DNA from: Microbacterium sp. EYE_78
GTDB taxonomy: Bacteria; Actinomycetota; Actinomycetes; Actinomycetales; Microbacteriaceae
DNA length: 64,000 nt
Direction of reading: 5' to 3'
Assembly: GCF_023149035.1 (NCBI RefSeq)
Contig: NZ_JAHXMY010000001.1
Coordinates: 806,001-870,000, forward strand
Part shown: positions 47,640-56,347 of the stretch, one piece after another
Numbering within the stretch: the stretch's first letter is position 1
Layout: each line of letters begins with the position of its first letter
The notes under the pieces: generated by a model
What the model was told of the DNA's origin: nothing
The model's database searches: none
Seen by the model: only the letters and a program-made list of their open reading frames with translations
Program-made: the position numbers and the translations under genes

Positions 47640-48782
47640 TCAGCGCAGCAGCAGGTTCGGCTGGAGCAGGTACTTGAACGTCTCGGGTGTGCCGGAGGTC
47701 TGCGGGGTGATGAGCACCGGGCTGAGCTTGTTCGCGTTCTCGCTCGAGGTGAACGTGACGCGCGTGAACTCGCTCTTGACCGCACCGAGGGCTTCGAGCA
47801 GGTACTGCGGGTTCAGGCCCAGCGTGACATCCTCGCCGGTGAGCGTCGCGTCGACCGATTCGGTGGCGCGGGCCTGCTCGGTGCCGGCGGCATCCATCGA
47901 CACGCCCTCGTCGGTGAACGTGAACCGCAGCGGCGCTGAGCGGTCGAGGACGAGCGACACCCGACGGACGGCCTCGGCGAGTTCGGCGGTGTTGACCACG
48001 GCGTAGTGCTCGGTCTGTGCGGGGAACAGCCGCCGGACCGGCGGGAAGTTTCCCTTGATCAGCAGCGAGGTGACCGTCTTGTTGCCCGCGGTGAAGGCGA
48101 TGATCTCGCGGTCACCCGAGCCGGAGAACGACACCTGGATGTCGCCGGAGTGCGAGAAGGTCTTGCCGACCTCGGTGAGCGTGCGGGCCGGGACCAGCGC
48201 GGTGGTCGCCTCTTCGCGTGCGACGGCGCCGCTGTCGAAGGTGATCTCTCGCAGCGCGACGCGGTAGCGGTCGGTTGCGACGAGACTCAGCTCGTTGCCG
48301 GTGACCTCGAGCTGGACGCCGGTGAGGACGGGCGTGACGTCGTCACGGGATGCCGCGAAGGCCACCTGCGCGATGGCGGTGGAGAAATCGTCGCCGGGGA
48401 CGAGTCCCGAGTCGCCGGAGACCTCGGGGATGGCGGGGTATTCCGCCACCGGCATGGCCGCGAGGGTGAAGCGCGCCGACCCGCAGGTCAGGAGGATCTC
48501 GCCGTCGGCGTCCTGCGTGATCTGGATCGGAGCGTTCGGCAGCCGGCTGGCGATCTCGGACAGCAGTCGACCGTGCACCAGGATCGTGCCGGGCTCGTCG
48601 ACCGTCGCCTCGATGACCGTGCGGGCGGATGCCTCGTAGTCGAACGCGGCGAGTGACAGGCCCTCATCCGTCGCCTCGATCAGCACGCCGGCCAGGATCG
48701 GCTGGGGATTGCGCTGCGGGAGCAGTTTCACGACGAAGGACACGGCTTCGCTGAATACGTCGCGGTTGACGTGGAACTTCAC
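47640..48782 (-). CDS. dnaN: DNA polymerase III sliding clamp, beta subunit
   Basis: 380 residues from GTG 48782 with AAGGGAG upstream. Three repeated clamp folds; landmarks include NPQPILAGVLIEATDEGL, LLTCGSARFTLAAMPVAEYP and VTPVLTGVQLEVTGNELSLV. The C-terminal hydrophobic cleft region is near TPQTSGTPETFKYLLQP. The dimeric ring tethers the polymerase and binds NucS, encoded about 24 kb away. First gene on the left side of oriC. Confidence 0.97.
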   Translation of the reverse strand: MKFHVNRDVFSEAVSFVVKLLPQRNPQPILAGVLIEATDEGLSLAAFDYEASARTVIEATVDEPGTILVHGRLLSEIASRLPNAPIQITQDADGEILLTCGSARFTLAAMPVAEYPAIPEVSGDSGLVPGDDFSTAIAQVAFAASRDDVTPVLTGVQLEVTGNELSLVATDRYRVALREITFDSGAVAREEATTALVPARTLTEVGKTFSHSGDIQVSFSGSGDREIIAFTAGNKTVTSLLIKGNFPPVRRLFPAQTEHYAVVNTAELAEAVRRVSLVLDRSAPLRFTFTDEGVSMDAAGTEQARATESVDATLTGEDVTLGLNPQYLLEALGAVKSEFTRVTFTSSENANKLSPVLITPQTSGTPETFKYLLQPNLLLR

Positions 48783-49221
48783 TGATGCTCCCTTGACGTG
48801 GGGATGGGCCCTCTCATGCTAGTGCCCAGGTACCGCCGGTTCGGAAGCCGACGAGCATCGGTCTTCGGCACGCCGTCGTCCCCTCGGTGTGATCGGACCG
48901 GGTTTCAATTCAAGAGTTCTCTGTCATGGTGTTAACAGCTGTGGAAACTGTGGATAAGTCGGTGGATAGCAGTCGACGAGCCGGAACCACACGCGTGTAA
49001 CTTGTGAGCGACTTGCGGAAAGACGGGCGCGAACTGCCGCCCGCCGTCCGACGCCGAGACCGACTCATCCACAGGCGGATGCCGTTCGTTCACATTCGAA
49101 GCGGCGCGGCGCACAGTTATCCACAGGCTTTCCACACTGTGGGAAACGGGCATTGTGGGGGTGCGGGAGTCCCCCTGTCAAATGCGCGGACGCGCACGGG
49201 CGTGCCGCGCCCGGCATCGGC
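48783..49221. other. oriC: Chromosomal origin oriC (dnaN-dnaA intergenic)
   Basis: 439 bases between dnaN and dnaA, less GC-rich than the flanks. Perfect DnaA boxes are TGTGGATAA at 48949-48957 (reverse) and TTATCCACA at 49117-49125 (forward). Near matches are TCATCCACA (49065-49073), TGTGGAAAC (48940-48948), GGTGGATAG (48961-48969) and CTTTCCACA (49128-49136). The part 48895-48940 is the most AT-rich segment and may be the unwinding site. The gene-strand switch next to dnaA agrees with bidirectional replication from here. Confidence 0.9.
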
Positions 49222-50646
49222 TCAGCGGGCGGAGCGGCCGAGCTGCGAGGTGATCTCGGAGACCTGGTTGTAGATCGAGCGCCGCTCCTTCATGAGCTCG
49301 CTGATCTTCTTGTACGCGTACATGACCGTCGTGTGGTCGCGGTTGCCGAAGAGCTGCCCGATCTTCGGGAGCGACAGACTCGTCCGCTCGCGGCACAGGT
49401 ACATGGCGATCTGACGAGCCGTGGCGACCGACTGCGACCGGCTGGAGCCGTAGAGGTCGTCGACCGTGAGACGGAAGTACTGCGCGGTCGCGGAGATGAT
49501 GTCGGTCGGCGAGATGATGTTCGCGTCGTCCTGGTCGACGATGTCGCGGAGCACCGTCTGCGCAAGGGAGATGTCGAGGTTCGACCGGTTGAGGCTGGCG
49601 AAGGCCGAGACCCGGATGAGGGCGCCCTCGAGTTCGCGGATGTTGCTCGACACCTTGGTCGCGATGTATTCGAGCACCTCGTCCGGGACCTGCAGACGCT
49701 CGGACTGCGCCTTCTTGCGGAGGATCGCGATGCGGGTCTCGAGGTCGGGCGCCTGCACGTCGGTGATGAGGCCCCATTCGAAGCGGCTCCGCATCCGATC
49801 CTCGAAGCCGGTGAGGTGACGGGGCGGGACGTCGCTGGTGATCACGACCTGCTTGTCGTGATCGTGCAGCTGGTTGAACGTGTGGAAGAAGGCCTCCTGC
49901 GTCTCGGCGCGACCCTGCAGGAACTGGATGTCGTCGATCAGGAGGATGTCGACGTCGCGGTAGCGGGCCTGGAAAGCGGAGGCGCGGTTGTTCACGATCG
50001 AGTTGATGAAGTCGTTCGTGAACTCCTCGCTCGAGACGTACCGGACCTTGATCCCCGCGTAGAGGTTGATCGCGTAGTCGCCGATGGCGTGCAGGAGGTG
50101 GGTCTTGCCGAGGCCGGAGTCGCCGTAGATGAAGAGCGGGTTGTAGGCCTTCGCGGGCGCCTCGGCGACGGCGACGGCGGCCGCGTGGGCGAAGCGGTTG
50201 GACTGGCCGATGACGAAGTTGTCGAAGGTGTACTTCGGGTTCAGTCGGGTGTCGTTGCGGGATGCCGGGGCCGCGGGTTCGGCGTAGTCCTCGGCGCTGG
50301 GACGCGTCGGGGTGGATGAGGTCGGTGCCAAGGCGGACTGCACGGGGACCGGCGCGGTGAGGTGCGCGTCACCGAGCTCCGGGTTGACCACGACGCGGAA
50401 GGTGCTGGCGGCAGGCTCGGCGTGGACCTGCGCGAGCGCTTCCATGATCGGACCGCGGAGGCGCTTGTTGAACTGGCCGGCGGTGAGATCGTTGGGGACG
50501 TCGAGATACAGCGTCCCGCTCATGACCCCCTGCGCGACGGCGAGGTTCACGAAGCCGTGCAGCTGCGGGGTGACCCTGTCATCGTGTGCCAGGACGTCGA
50601 GCACGGCGGTCCAGACGGGGACATCTGGAAGATCGCGCTCGGACAT
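49222..50646 (-). CDS. dnaA: Chromosomal replication initiator DnaA
   Basis: 474 residues from ATG 50646, preceded by GGGAGGG. Domain I binds helicase partners, and a short variable domain II ([19 protein letters not shown]) follows. The AAA+ domain has Walker [10 protein letters not shown], Walker [13 protein letters not shown] and sensor segments. The C-terminal DnaA-box-binding helix-turn-helix is [15 protein letters not shown]. It opens oriC and controls its own gene. Domain II is much shorter than in Streptomyces. Confidence 0.97.
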   Translation of the reverse strand: MSERDLPDVPVWTAVLDVLAHDDRVTPQLHGFVNLAVAQGVMSGTLYLDVPNDLTAGQFNKRLRGPIMEALAQVHAEPAASTFRVVVNPELGDAHLTAPVPVQSALAPTSSTPTRPSAEDYAEPAAPASRNDTRLNPKYTFDNFVIGQSNRFAHAAAVAVAEAPAKAYNPLFIYGDSGLGKTHLLHAIGDYAINLYAGIKVRYVSSEEFTNDFINSIVNNRASAFQARYRDVDILLIDDIQFLQGRAETQEAFFHTFNQLHDHDKQVVITSDVPPRHLTGFEDRMRSRFEWGLITDVQAPDLETRIAILRKKAQSERLQVPDEVLEYIATKVSSNIRELEGALIRVSAFASLNRSNLDISLAQTVLRDIVDQDDANIISPTDIISATAQYFRLTVDDLYGSSRSQSVATARQIAMYLCRERTSLSLPKIGQLFGNRDHTTVMYAYKKISELMKERRSIYNQVSEITSQLGRSAR

Positions 50647-50658
50647 GGCCCTCCCGGG

Positions 50659-50702
50659 TGTGGAGAAAGATGTGCAGGGGTCTGTGCACAACCTGTGGAT
50701 AA
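50659..50702. promoter_or_regulatory. DnaA-box cluster in the dnaA leader
   Basis: TGTGGATAA (50694-50702) is perfect. TGTGCACAA (50683-50691) and TGTGGAGAA (50659-50667) each differ from a known box variant at one base. All three have the same orientation. They lie just downstream of the predicted dnaA transcription start, as expected for autoregulation, and may be a second part of the origin. Confidence 0.75.
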
Positions 50703-50713
50703 GTATCCGCATC

Positions 50714-50742
50714 ACGCTAGTCACCGGCGACGCGCAAGGCAA
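50714..50742 (-). promoter_or_regulatory. dnaA promoter
   Basis: On the minus strand: -35 TTGCCT (complement of 50737-50742), 17-base spacer, -10 TAGCGT (complement of 50714-50719). Transcription would start near 50707, giving a leader of about 60 bases that contains three DnaA boxes. Confidence 0.6.
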
Positions 50743-50823
50743 AATCAACTGTAGAACCGGCCCGCGTGTCGTCGCCAGCGCCTGTGTACAACCAGTGCAT
50801 ACTGGCGGGTCGGCCGGGCGGGT

Positions 50824-50852
50824 TTGGGATCTCGGGGAAGTCGACGTATCCT
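50824..50852 (+). promoter_or_regulatory. rpmH promoter
   Basis: -35 TTGGGA (50824-50829), 17 bases, -10 TATCCT (50847-50852). It predicts a start near 50859 and a leader of about 93 bases before rpmH ATG 50952. A TTGACT at 50860-50865 has no matching -10. Confidence 0.55.
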
Positions 50853-50951
50853 AGGTCGGTTGACTTATGCCCGTCCGGCGTGAGTCCCCCATGTACCTGT
50901 GTCCCCGGTCTTAGAGCGTTCGGGTGACCCCGCCCATCCGGAGTGATCTTC

Positions 50952-51089
50952 ATGAGCAAGCGCACGTTCCAGCCCAACAACCGCCGCCGCGCCAAGAAGC
51001 ACGGCTTCCGCGCCCGCATGCGCACGCGCGCCGGCCGCGCCATCCTTTCGGCTCGCCGCTCCAAGGGGCGCACCGAGCTCTCGGCCTGA
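50952..51089 (+). CDS. rpmH: 50S ribosomal protein L34
   Basis: 45 residues, very basic, with the L34 core [20 protein letters not shown] and [21 protein letters not shown] lies about eight bases before ATG 50952. It is part of the large ribosomal subunit near the 23S rRNA core. First gene of the rpmH-rnpA-yidD-yidC-jag-rsmG cluster on the right of dnaA. Confidence 0.97.
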   Translation: MSKRTFQPNNRRRAKKHGFRARMRTRAGRAILSARRSKGRTELSA

Positions 51090-51099
51090 CCCGCAGACG

Positions 51100-51438
51100 G
51101 TGCTGGCGCGCGGGAACCGCATCACCCGCGGGACGGACTACCGAGCCGTCGTCCGCGGCGGTGCCCGGTGCGCCGCAGCGCACACCGTGACCCACGTGGT
51201 CGCCACGTCAGAACAGCGCCCCCCACGCTTCGGCTTCATCGTGAGCAAGCAGGTGGGGGGCGCTGTCGTGCGCAACACGGTGCGCCGCCGGCTGAAGGCC
51301 ATCTGCGCCGAGGTGCTGCCCGAGGTTCGGGTCGGTGCCGACGTCGTGATCCGAGCACTGCCGGCGTCGGCATCGGCGGACTTCGCGACGCTGCGGTCCG
51401 AGGTCGTCCGGTGTCTCGAGCGCAAGGCGGCAGCGTGA
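51100..51438 (+). CDS. rnpA: Ribonuclease P protein component
   Basis: 112 residues from GTG 51100. The RNase P signature is GFIVSKQVGGAVVRNTVRRR; the N-terminus has the usual RITRGTDYRAVVRGG. It helps the catalytic RNA mature tRNA 5' ends. It begins ten bases after rpmH and overlaps yidD (GTGA). The RNA partner rnpB is not in the window. Confidence 0.96.
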   Translation: MLARGNRITRGTDYRAVVRGGARCAAAHTVTHVVATSEQRPPRFGFIVSKQVGGAVVRNTVRRRLKAICAEVLPEVRVGADVVIRALPASASADFATLRSEVVRCLERKAAA

Positions 51439-51791
51439 GCAGTGCTCCCCTTCCGTCGTACACGCGAGGCCACGCGGGGCTCGACGGCGCATCCGTCATC
51501 GGTCTGATGGCGCTGGTCCCGCGGAACGCCCTCATCGGCGTGCTCCATGGCTATCGGGCAACGGTCTCCCAGCTGTACGGCGATGTCTGCAAGTACTATC
51601 CGTCGTGTTCGGCCTATGCCCTGGGTGCCGTGCAGCAGCACGGCGCGGTCAAGGGGGCGGCGCTCACCGCGGCGCGGCTCGCACGGTGCCACCCCTGGGC
51701 GGCAGGCGGGATCGACGACGTCCCCCCGCACTCGCATTTCCGACACGACTTGACTCCGCACGGCTTCGTCGTGCCCCTGAGAAAGGACTGA
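51435..51791 (+). CDS. yidD: Membrane protein insertion efficiency factor YidD
   Basis: 118 residues from GTG 51435. The YidD core is visible: CKYYPSCSAYALGAVQQHGAVKG and ARLARCHPWAAGGIDDVP, with its three conserved cysteines. A short membrane-associating helix precedes it. It assists YidC-dependent membrane protein insertion. The N-terminal extension (SSAPLPSYTRGHAGLDGA) is longer than in E. coli. Confidence 0.94.
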   Translation: MSSAPLPSYTRGHAGLDGASVIGLMALVPRNALIGVLHGYRATVSQLYGDVCKYYPSCSAYALGAVQQHGAVKGAALTAARLARCHPWAAGGIDDVPPHSHFRHDLTPHGFVVPLRKD

Positions 51792-51795
51792 TCCC

Positions 51796-52890
51796 TTGTT
51801 GGATCTCTTCGCGGCGACGCTCGAGCCGCTCCCGAATCCCACGACGCCCCGTCCCGGTGATCTCGACTTCTTCAGCATCATCCTGTGGCCGTTCAAGTTC
51901 GTCGTCGAGGCGATCCTCGTCTTCTGGCACTGGATCTTCACGTCGATCGGTCTTGCTCCGGATGCCGGTCTGACCTGGGTTTTGTCCATTGTCGGGCTCG
52001 TTGTCGTCGTCCGGGCCGCCCTCATCCCGCTCTTCGTCCGGCAGATCAAGAGCCAGCGCAAGATGCTCGAACTCGCCCCCGAGATGCGGAAGATTCAGGA
52101 GCGCTACAAGGGCAAGCGCGACCAGCTGTCACGAGAAGCCATGAGTCGGGAGACCATGGCGATGTACAAGAAGCACGGCACGACACCGCTGTCGAGCTGC
52201 ATGCCGCTGCTGGTGCAGATGCCGATCCTGCTCGGCATGTTTTACACGCTCAGCGAGGTGAAGCGTCACGCGGAGTGGGGCGTGGGTGGCACCGGGCTGC
52301 TGAACGCGACCTTGACGCGCGAGTTCTACAACGCCGAACTCTTCGGTGTGGCGCCGCTCCACGTCAACATGATCGATGCGATCAACACGAATCAGACGGC
52401 GACGGTCGTCATCCTCGTGATCCTCGTCGTCCTGATGATCGTCTCGCAGTTCTTCACGCAGTTGCAGATCATCTCGAAGAACCTGTCGCCCGAGGCCAAG
52501 ACGGGCCAGGCGTACCAGATGCAGAAGATCATGCTGTACGTCCTCCCCCTGGCGTTCATCTTCTCGGGTGTCTTCTTCCCGCTGGGTGTGGTCATGTACT
52601 GGTTCGTGTCGAATCTCTGGACCATGGCGCAGCAGTTCATCGTGATTCGCAACCTGCCGACCCCCGGCTCGGAAGCCGCGAAGGCCCGCGACGAGCGTCT
52701 CGCACGCAAGGGCAAGGCGCTCGACGCGAACGGCAAGGTGATCCCGCTCGAGAAGTACGAGGCTGAGCAGCGCCGTCTGTTCGAAGAGGCGGAGCGGGTG
52801 AAGGCGGAGGCACCGAAGCGACAGCAGCCGGTGAGCAAGCAGCGCGCGAAGAAGCAGGCCCAGAAAGGCAAGCAGGACCCCGCGTCCTGA
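51796..52890 (+). CDS. yidC: Membrane protein insertase YidC
   Basis: 364 residues from a TTG at 51796, with AAAGGA about nine bases upstream; the adjacent TTG at 51799 is equally possible. The 60KD_IMP domain has helices near IGLAPDAGLTWVLSIVGLVV, the cytoplasmic hairpin IKSQRKMLELAPEMRKIQER, and SCMPLLVQMPILLGMFYTLS. The C-terminal tail is lysine-rich (RAKKQAQKGKQDPAS), likely ribosome-contacting. It inserts and folds inner-membrane proteins with or without Sec. Confidence 0.95.
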   Translation: MLDLFAATLEPLPNPTTPRPGDLDFFSIILWPFKFVVEAILVFWHWIFTSIGLAPDAGLTWVLSIVGLVVVVRAALIPLFVRQIKSQRKMLELAPEMRKIQERYKGKRDQLSREAMSRETMAMYKKHGTTPLSSCMPLLVQMPILLGMFYTLSEVKRHAEWGVGGTGLLNATLTREFYNAELFGVAPLHVNMIDAINTNQTATVVILVILVVLMIVSQFFTQLQIISKNLSPEAKTGQAYQMQKIMLYVLPLAFIFSGVFFPLGVVMYWFVSNLWTMAQQFIVIRNLPTPGSEAAKARDERLARKGKALDANGKVIPLEKYEAEQRRLFEEAERVKAEAPKRQQPVSKQRAKKQAQKGKQDPAS

Positions 52891-52909
52891 CTCGGATCGA
52901 AGGAATCCC

Positions 52910-53413
52910 ATGACGCAGACCGACAACACCCTCGACTCCCGCTCGACCCCGACCGTCGAGCAGCTCGAGCAGGAAGGCGATGTCGCGGCCGATTTCGTCG
53001 AAGGCATCCTGGACATCGCCGATATCGACGGTGACCTCACGCTGGACGTGCGGGCGGGGCGGGCGTACGTCTCCGTCGAGAACGAACAGCCTCAGGCGCT
53101 CTCACTGCTGTCGGATCCGGACACGGTCCAGGCATTGCAGGAATTGACCCGGATCGCAGTCCAGACCAAGACCGGCCGCTTCTCGCGGTTGATCCTCGAC
53201 GTCGGTGGATCTCGTGATGCTCGTCGCGGGCAGCTACAGAAGCTCGTCGAGCGCGCGATCGAGCGCCTCGAGGACGGTGCGTCCCAGGCGTCGCTTCCGG
53301 CCATGTCGAGCTACGAACGGAAGCTCATCCACGACATCGCTGCTGAGCACGGGCTCGTCTCCGAGTCGTACGGCGAGGGTGCAGACCGCCACACGGTCCT
53401 CCGCCGTGCCTGA
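52910..53413 (+). CDS. Jag/KhpB-type KH-R3H RNA-binding protein
   Basis: 167 residues. An acidic N-terminus (EQEGDVAADFVEGILDIADI) is followed by a KH-type region (ALQELTRIAVQTKTGRFSRL). The C-terminal R3H part is SYERKLIHDIAAEHGLVSES and GADRHTVLRRA. It is expected to bind RNA together with KhpA and affect cell elongation. The Jag_N domain of Firmicutes is missing. The stop overlaps rsmG by eight bases. Confidence 0.92.
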   Translation: MTQTDNTLDSRSTPTVEQLEQEGDVAADFVEGILDIADIDGDLTLDVRAGRAYVSVENEQPQALSLLSDPDTVQALQELTRIAVQTKTGRFSRLILDVGGSRDARRGQLQKLVERAIERLEDGASQASLPAMSSYERKLIHDIAAEHGLVSESYGEGADRHTVLRRA

Positions 53414-54056
53414 CGTTTCACGTGAAACCACCGGCGTAGAAGCGGAGCCGGCGTCGGCGTCCGTCCTCTTCGGTCAGCGCGTGGAACTCGCCCGCCGGTT
53501 CACTGCCGCGTTGGCGGAACAGGGTGAAGAACGCGGACTCATCGGCCCGCTCGAGCTGCCCCGGCTTTGGAGTCGCCACATCCTGAACAGCGCTGTCGCG
53601 GCTCCGCTGTTCTCCGCGGGATCCCGGGTCGGCGACATCGGCTCCGGTGCCGGTCTGCCGGGTATCGTGCTCGCGATCGCACGACCGGATGTTCGGTTCG
53701 TGCTCATCGAACCGATGGAGCGCCGCATCGCCTGGCTCACCGAGCAGACCGAAGCGCTCGAGCTCGACAACGTCGAGGTCGTGCGCGGGCGCGGTGAGGA
53801 CTGGACCGAGGGTGCGGTGCTGGACGCCGTCACCGCACGAGCTGTCAGCGCCCTGCGCACACTCATCCCGATCACCGCGCCGCTGGTGCGGGACGGCGGT
53901 GAACTCGTGCTCCTGAAGGGAGCGAACGCGGCGAACGAGATCGCCGCAGCGGAGAAGGCCATCCGCCGTTTCCGTCTCTCCGATGTGCGTGTCGAGCCGG
54001 TCGGTGAAGGCGTCATCGACGAACCCACTCGGGTCATCCGCGCAACGGTCCGCTGA
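53406..54056 (+). CDS. rsmG: 16S rRNA (guanine-N7) methyltransferase RsmG
   Basis: 216 residues from GTG 53406. The SAM-binding motif is VGDIGSGAGLPGIVLAI, with LIEPMERRIAWLTEQTEAL as motif II. It methylates G527 of 16S rRNA (E. coli numbering). The first codons are built from a parS site (53415-53428), encoding VSRET, so coding and centromere functions overlap. A large non-coding stretch follows before parA. Confidence 0.95.
   Translation: MPDVSRETTGVEAEPASASVLFGQRVELARRFTAALAEQGEERGLIGPLELPRLWSRHILNSAVAAPLFSAGSRVGDIGSGAGLPGIVLAIARPDVRFVLIEPMERRIAWLTEQTEALELDNVEVVRGRGEDWTEGAVLDAVTARAVSALRTLIPITAPLVRDGGELVLLKGANAANEIAAAEKAIRRFRLSDVRVEPVGEGVIDEPTRVIRATVR
53415..53428. other. parS: parS site inside rsmG
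   Basis: GTTTCACGTGAAAC, the full 14-base core palindrome, within codons 4-8 of rsmG. ParB should bind here. Confidence 0.9.
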
Positions 54057-54550
54057 CGCGCAACGGGGCGTTCTCGGCCCCGCCCCCGCTGACCGATCCG
54101 CGCTGAGGATCGCGCTCAGTGTCTCGTTTTCGGCGAAACAGCAGATCAGCTGTCTATTCTGCCGTGTCGGAATTCGATGCATTCGGGCTGATTCGAGCTC
54201 ACGGGGTGCCGTGACACACACGATGTGTTCCGTCGTGAAATCGATTCGACCTCGCCCGACTCGCGCGCTGTTCTCCCCCATGACACCGGCGTTCCGCGGC
54301 ACCGATCCGTGCGAGTACCACGTTGAGGGCCCTCCGATGTCGCGCTGGACCGTTACACAGCGGCGGCGGCATCCACCTGACGGCGCACACTGGTGGTGGG
54401 TGTGTTGCACGAGCACCTCACGCATGGTCACGGGAGTGACCGGCGGCGTGAGCAACTGAGACTGCACGACCTCGGGAGTGAGATCGTGGAGGTGCGACCG
54501 ACCTGCGATCTCGTCATGGTGCTGGAGGTTGGTGCAGGCGGCGGACGGCG

Positions 54551-54566
54551 TGTTTCACGTGAAACA
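54551..54566. other. parS: parS site (perfect 16-mer)
   Basis: TGTTTCACGTGAAACA, identical to the general bacterial parS consensus. Confidence 0.95.
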
Positions 54567-54666
54567 CCGAAGCTGCGCCGCCAATGGGACACCTCAGCTG
54601 CATTGCGCGACATCGACGACTCGGTTGTCGACGCAGCGCGGGTGCGAGATTGCGACGCGGACGAAC

Positions 54667-54680
54667 GTCTCACGTGAAAC
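54667..54680. other. parS: parS-like site, one mismatch
   Basis: GTCTCACGTGAAAC differs from the core palindrome at one base in the left arm. Confidence 0.7.
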
Positions 54681-54816
54681 GCGAGCCGTTTCCTGTGTTC
54701 GTGCCGATCTACTGGGTTGGGCGTCGTACGGGACCGATGGATCGAGGGGTCGTGGGTTGCACCGCAGTGCGGTGGGTTCAGACCGGGTCGACGTTTGATG
54801 TAACGGTCACGACGAC

Positions 54817-54830
54817 GATCCACGTGAAAC
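54817..54830. other. parS: parS-like half-site, two mismatches
   Basis: GATCCACGTGAAAC keeps the CACGTG centre and the right arm, with two changes in the left arm. Possibly a decayed site. Confidence 0.5.
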
Positions 54831-54969
54831 GTAAGTCTTGGCTGCTTGCGCGCGCGCTGTTGACCGGGTCGAGCCTCAGACAGGACCGAGGTGGTCAGAG
54901 GGTCGTGACTCGCGCGGCAGCGGGTGACCATGCACTGAGCCGACGTCGGATGACACGCTCGAGACGACC

Positions 54970-54983
54970 GTTTCACGTGAAAC
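54970..54983. other. parS: parS site
   Basis: GTTTCACGTGAAAC, perfect 14-base core with C and G flanks. Confidence 0.92.
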
Positions 54984-55196
54984 GCTGGATTCGAAGAAAC
55001 AGCGCGGTGAGTCGGTCCGGCGTTCACCCCAAGTCCACATCCGCTTCCGCGGAATGGCTCGCGTCGACTTGGACCGCTCCGCTGAACGCGTCGCCCACTG
55101 CTGCGACGATGAAGCACTGTCCCGCGGACGCCGACGGGGTGGGCCCCGGCCCTCGGCGACGCGTGACCACCGGCCGCCTACCGGGCGCCCTATCGA

Positions 55197-55212
55197 TGTT
55201 TCACGTGAAACA
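55197..55212. other. parS: parS site (perfect 16-mer)
   Basis: TGTTTCACGTGAAACA, exact consensus. Confidence 0.95.
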
Positions 55213-55262
55213 ATAGCGGCTCGTCACTCTCCACTAGTGCTCGTGCAACCCCGGCTCACAAA

Positions 55263-55278
55263 TGTTTCACGTGAAACA
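55263..55278. other. parS: parS site (perfect 16-mer)
   Basis: TGTTTCACGTGAAACA, exact consensus. It starts 66 bases after the start of the previous one. Confidence 0.95.
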
Positions 55279-55327
55279 GAAACGCCGGAGCGCCCATGAT
55301 CGGCGTTGAGATGGCAGCAGCCGCCGA

Positions 55328-55343
55328 TGTTTCACGTGAAACC
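55328..55343. other. parS: parS site (15 of 16)
   Basis: TGTTTCACGTGAAACC; the core is perfect. It starts 65 bases after the preceding site and lies just before the parA promoter region. Confidence 0.93.
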
Positions 55344-55423
55344 CCGCCACGAACTGCCGGGTCCCGCGGATGTGGGGGCCCTCGACTACAGTGGGAGAGT
55401 CCTCGACGCGACAGGAGTTTCAG

Positions 55424-56347
55424 GTGCAGGAATCGGAGAACGCGACCTCTCCCGCACCCTTCTCTCTCGACGACAGTCCCATCGCCCGACAGCTCGCTGA
55501 TCTGACCTCCCGGCGCAAGGTGCTGGAGGACACCCGTGTGGAGTTCGACGGCACGACGCGCGTCCTCACGGTGTCCAACCAAAAGGGCGGGGTCGGTAAG
55601 ACGACGACCACCGTCAATCTCGCCGCCGGTCTCGCGTCGGTGGGAGCGAAAGTCCTCGTAATCGACCTGGACCCGCAGGGGAACGCCTCCACCGCGCTCG
55701 GAGTACCCCACAGTGCCGATGTCCCGAGTGTGTACGACGTCCTCATCGACGAGGAGCCACTGGCATCCATCATCCAGACCAGTCCTGAGTCGGACAATCT
55801 GCTGTGCGCGCCGTCGACGATCCATCTCGCAGGAGCGGAGATCGAGTTGGTCTCGCAGGTCGCCCGTGAGCACAGGCTTCGGACGGCACTGGATGCCTAC
55901 CTGAGCGACCATCACGTCGATTTCGTGTTCATCGACTGCCCGCCGTCGCTCGGCCTGCTCACGATCAACGCCTTCACGGCTGCCTCCGAGCTCCTGATCC
56001 CGATCCAGTGCGAGTACTACGCGCTGGAAGGGCTCAGCCAACTGCTGGGCAGCGTGTCGATGATCCAGAAGCACCTGAACCGAGACCTCCACCTCTCCTC
56101 GATCCTCCTCACGATGTACGACGGCCGCACGAGACTGGCACAGCAGGTCGCGGACGAGGTGCGGACGCACTTCCCGGAACGCGTCCTCAGCACCGTCATC
56201 CCGCGTTCGGTCCGGGTGTCCGAGGCGCCGAGCTTCGGACAGACGGTCATCGCGTACGACGGGCAGTCCGCCGGAGCGGTCGCGTACCGCGAAGCAGCTG
56301 TGGAGCTCGTTCGTCGGGGACAACAGCACAATGAAGGGGCACACTGA
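55424..56347 (+). CDS. parA: Chromosome-partitioning ATPase ParA
   Basis: 307 residues from GTG 55424, chosen because AGGAG lies six bases upstream; an upstream GTG at 55391 has no ribosome site. The deviant Walker A is SNQKGGVGKTTTTVNLAAGL, Walker B-type FVFIDCPPSLG, and the DNA-binding surface Arg residues lie in the C-terminal third. It forms ATP-dependent dimers on the nucleoid and moves ParB-parS complexes. TACAGT at 55387-55392 is a possible -10. The stop overlaps parB as TGATG. Confidence 0.96.
   Translation: MQESENATSPAPFSLDDSPIARQLADLTSRRKVLEDTRVEFDGTTRVLTVSNQKGGVGKTTTTVNLAAGLASVGAKVLVIDLDPQGNASTALGVPHSADVPSVYDVLIDEEPLASIIQTSPESDNLLCAPSTIHLAGAEIELVSQVAREHRLRTALDAYLSDHHVDFVFIDCPPSLGLLTINAFTAASELLIPIQCEYYALEGLSQLLGSVSMIQKHLNRDLHLSSILLTMYDGRTRLAQQVADEVRTHFPERVLSTVIPRSVRVSEAPSFGQTVIAYDGQSAGAVAYREAAVELVRRGQQHNEGAH

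Larger units (their letters stand above)
54057..55386. other. Non-coding parS-rich region between rsmG and parA
   Basis: About 1.3 kb with no reading frame showing family features on either strand; GC is visibly lower than in flanking genes, especially 54110-54260. It holds seven parS or parS-like palindromes from 54551 on. Long frames that cross it are interrupted by parS-derived residues and look like chance frames. The first 490 bases (54057-54550) carry no parS and no gene I can support. Confidence 0.65.

Noticed and set aside
50860..50865. TTGACT upstream of rpmH as a promoter -35.
   Set aside because: No TANNNT at 16-19 bases downstream; the TTGGGA/TATCCT pair fits better.
54428..55216. 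Several long reading frames on both strands between rsmG and parA (for example 54428-55117 minus and 54584-55216 plus).
   Set aside because: They overlap each other, have no recognisable domain, run through parS palindromes (giving VSRET or FHVK words) and lack ribosome sites.
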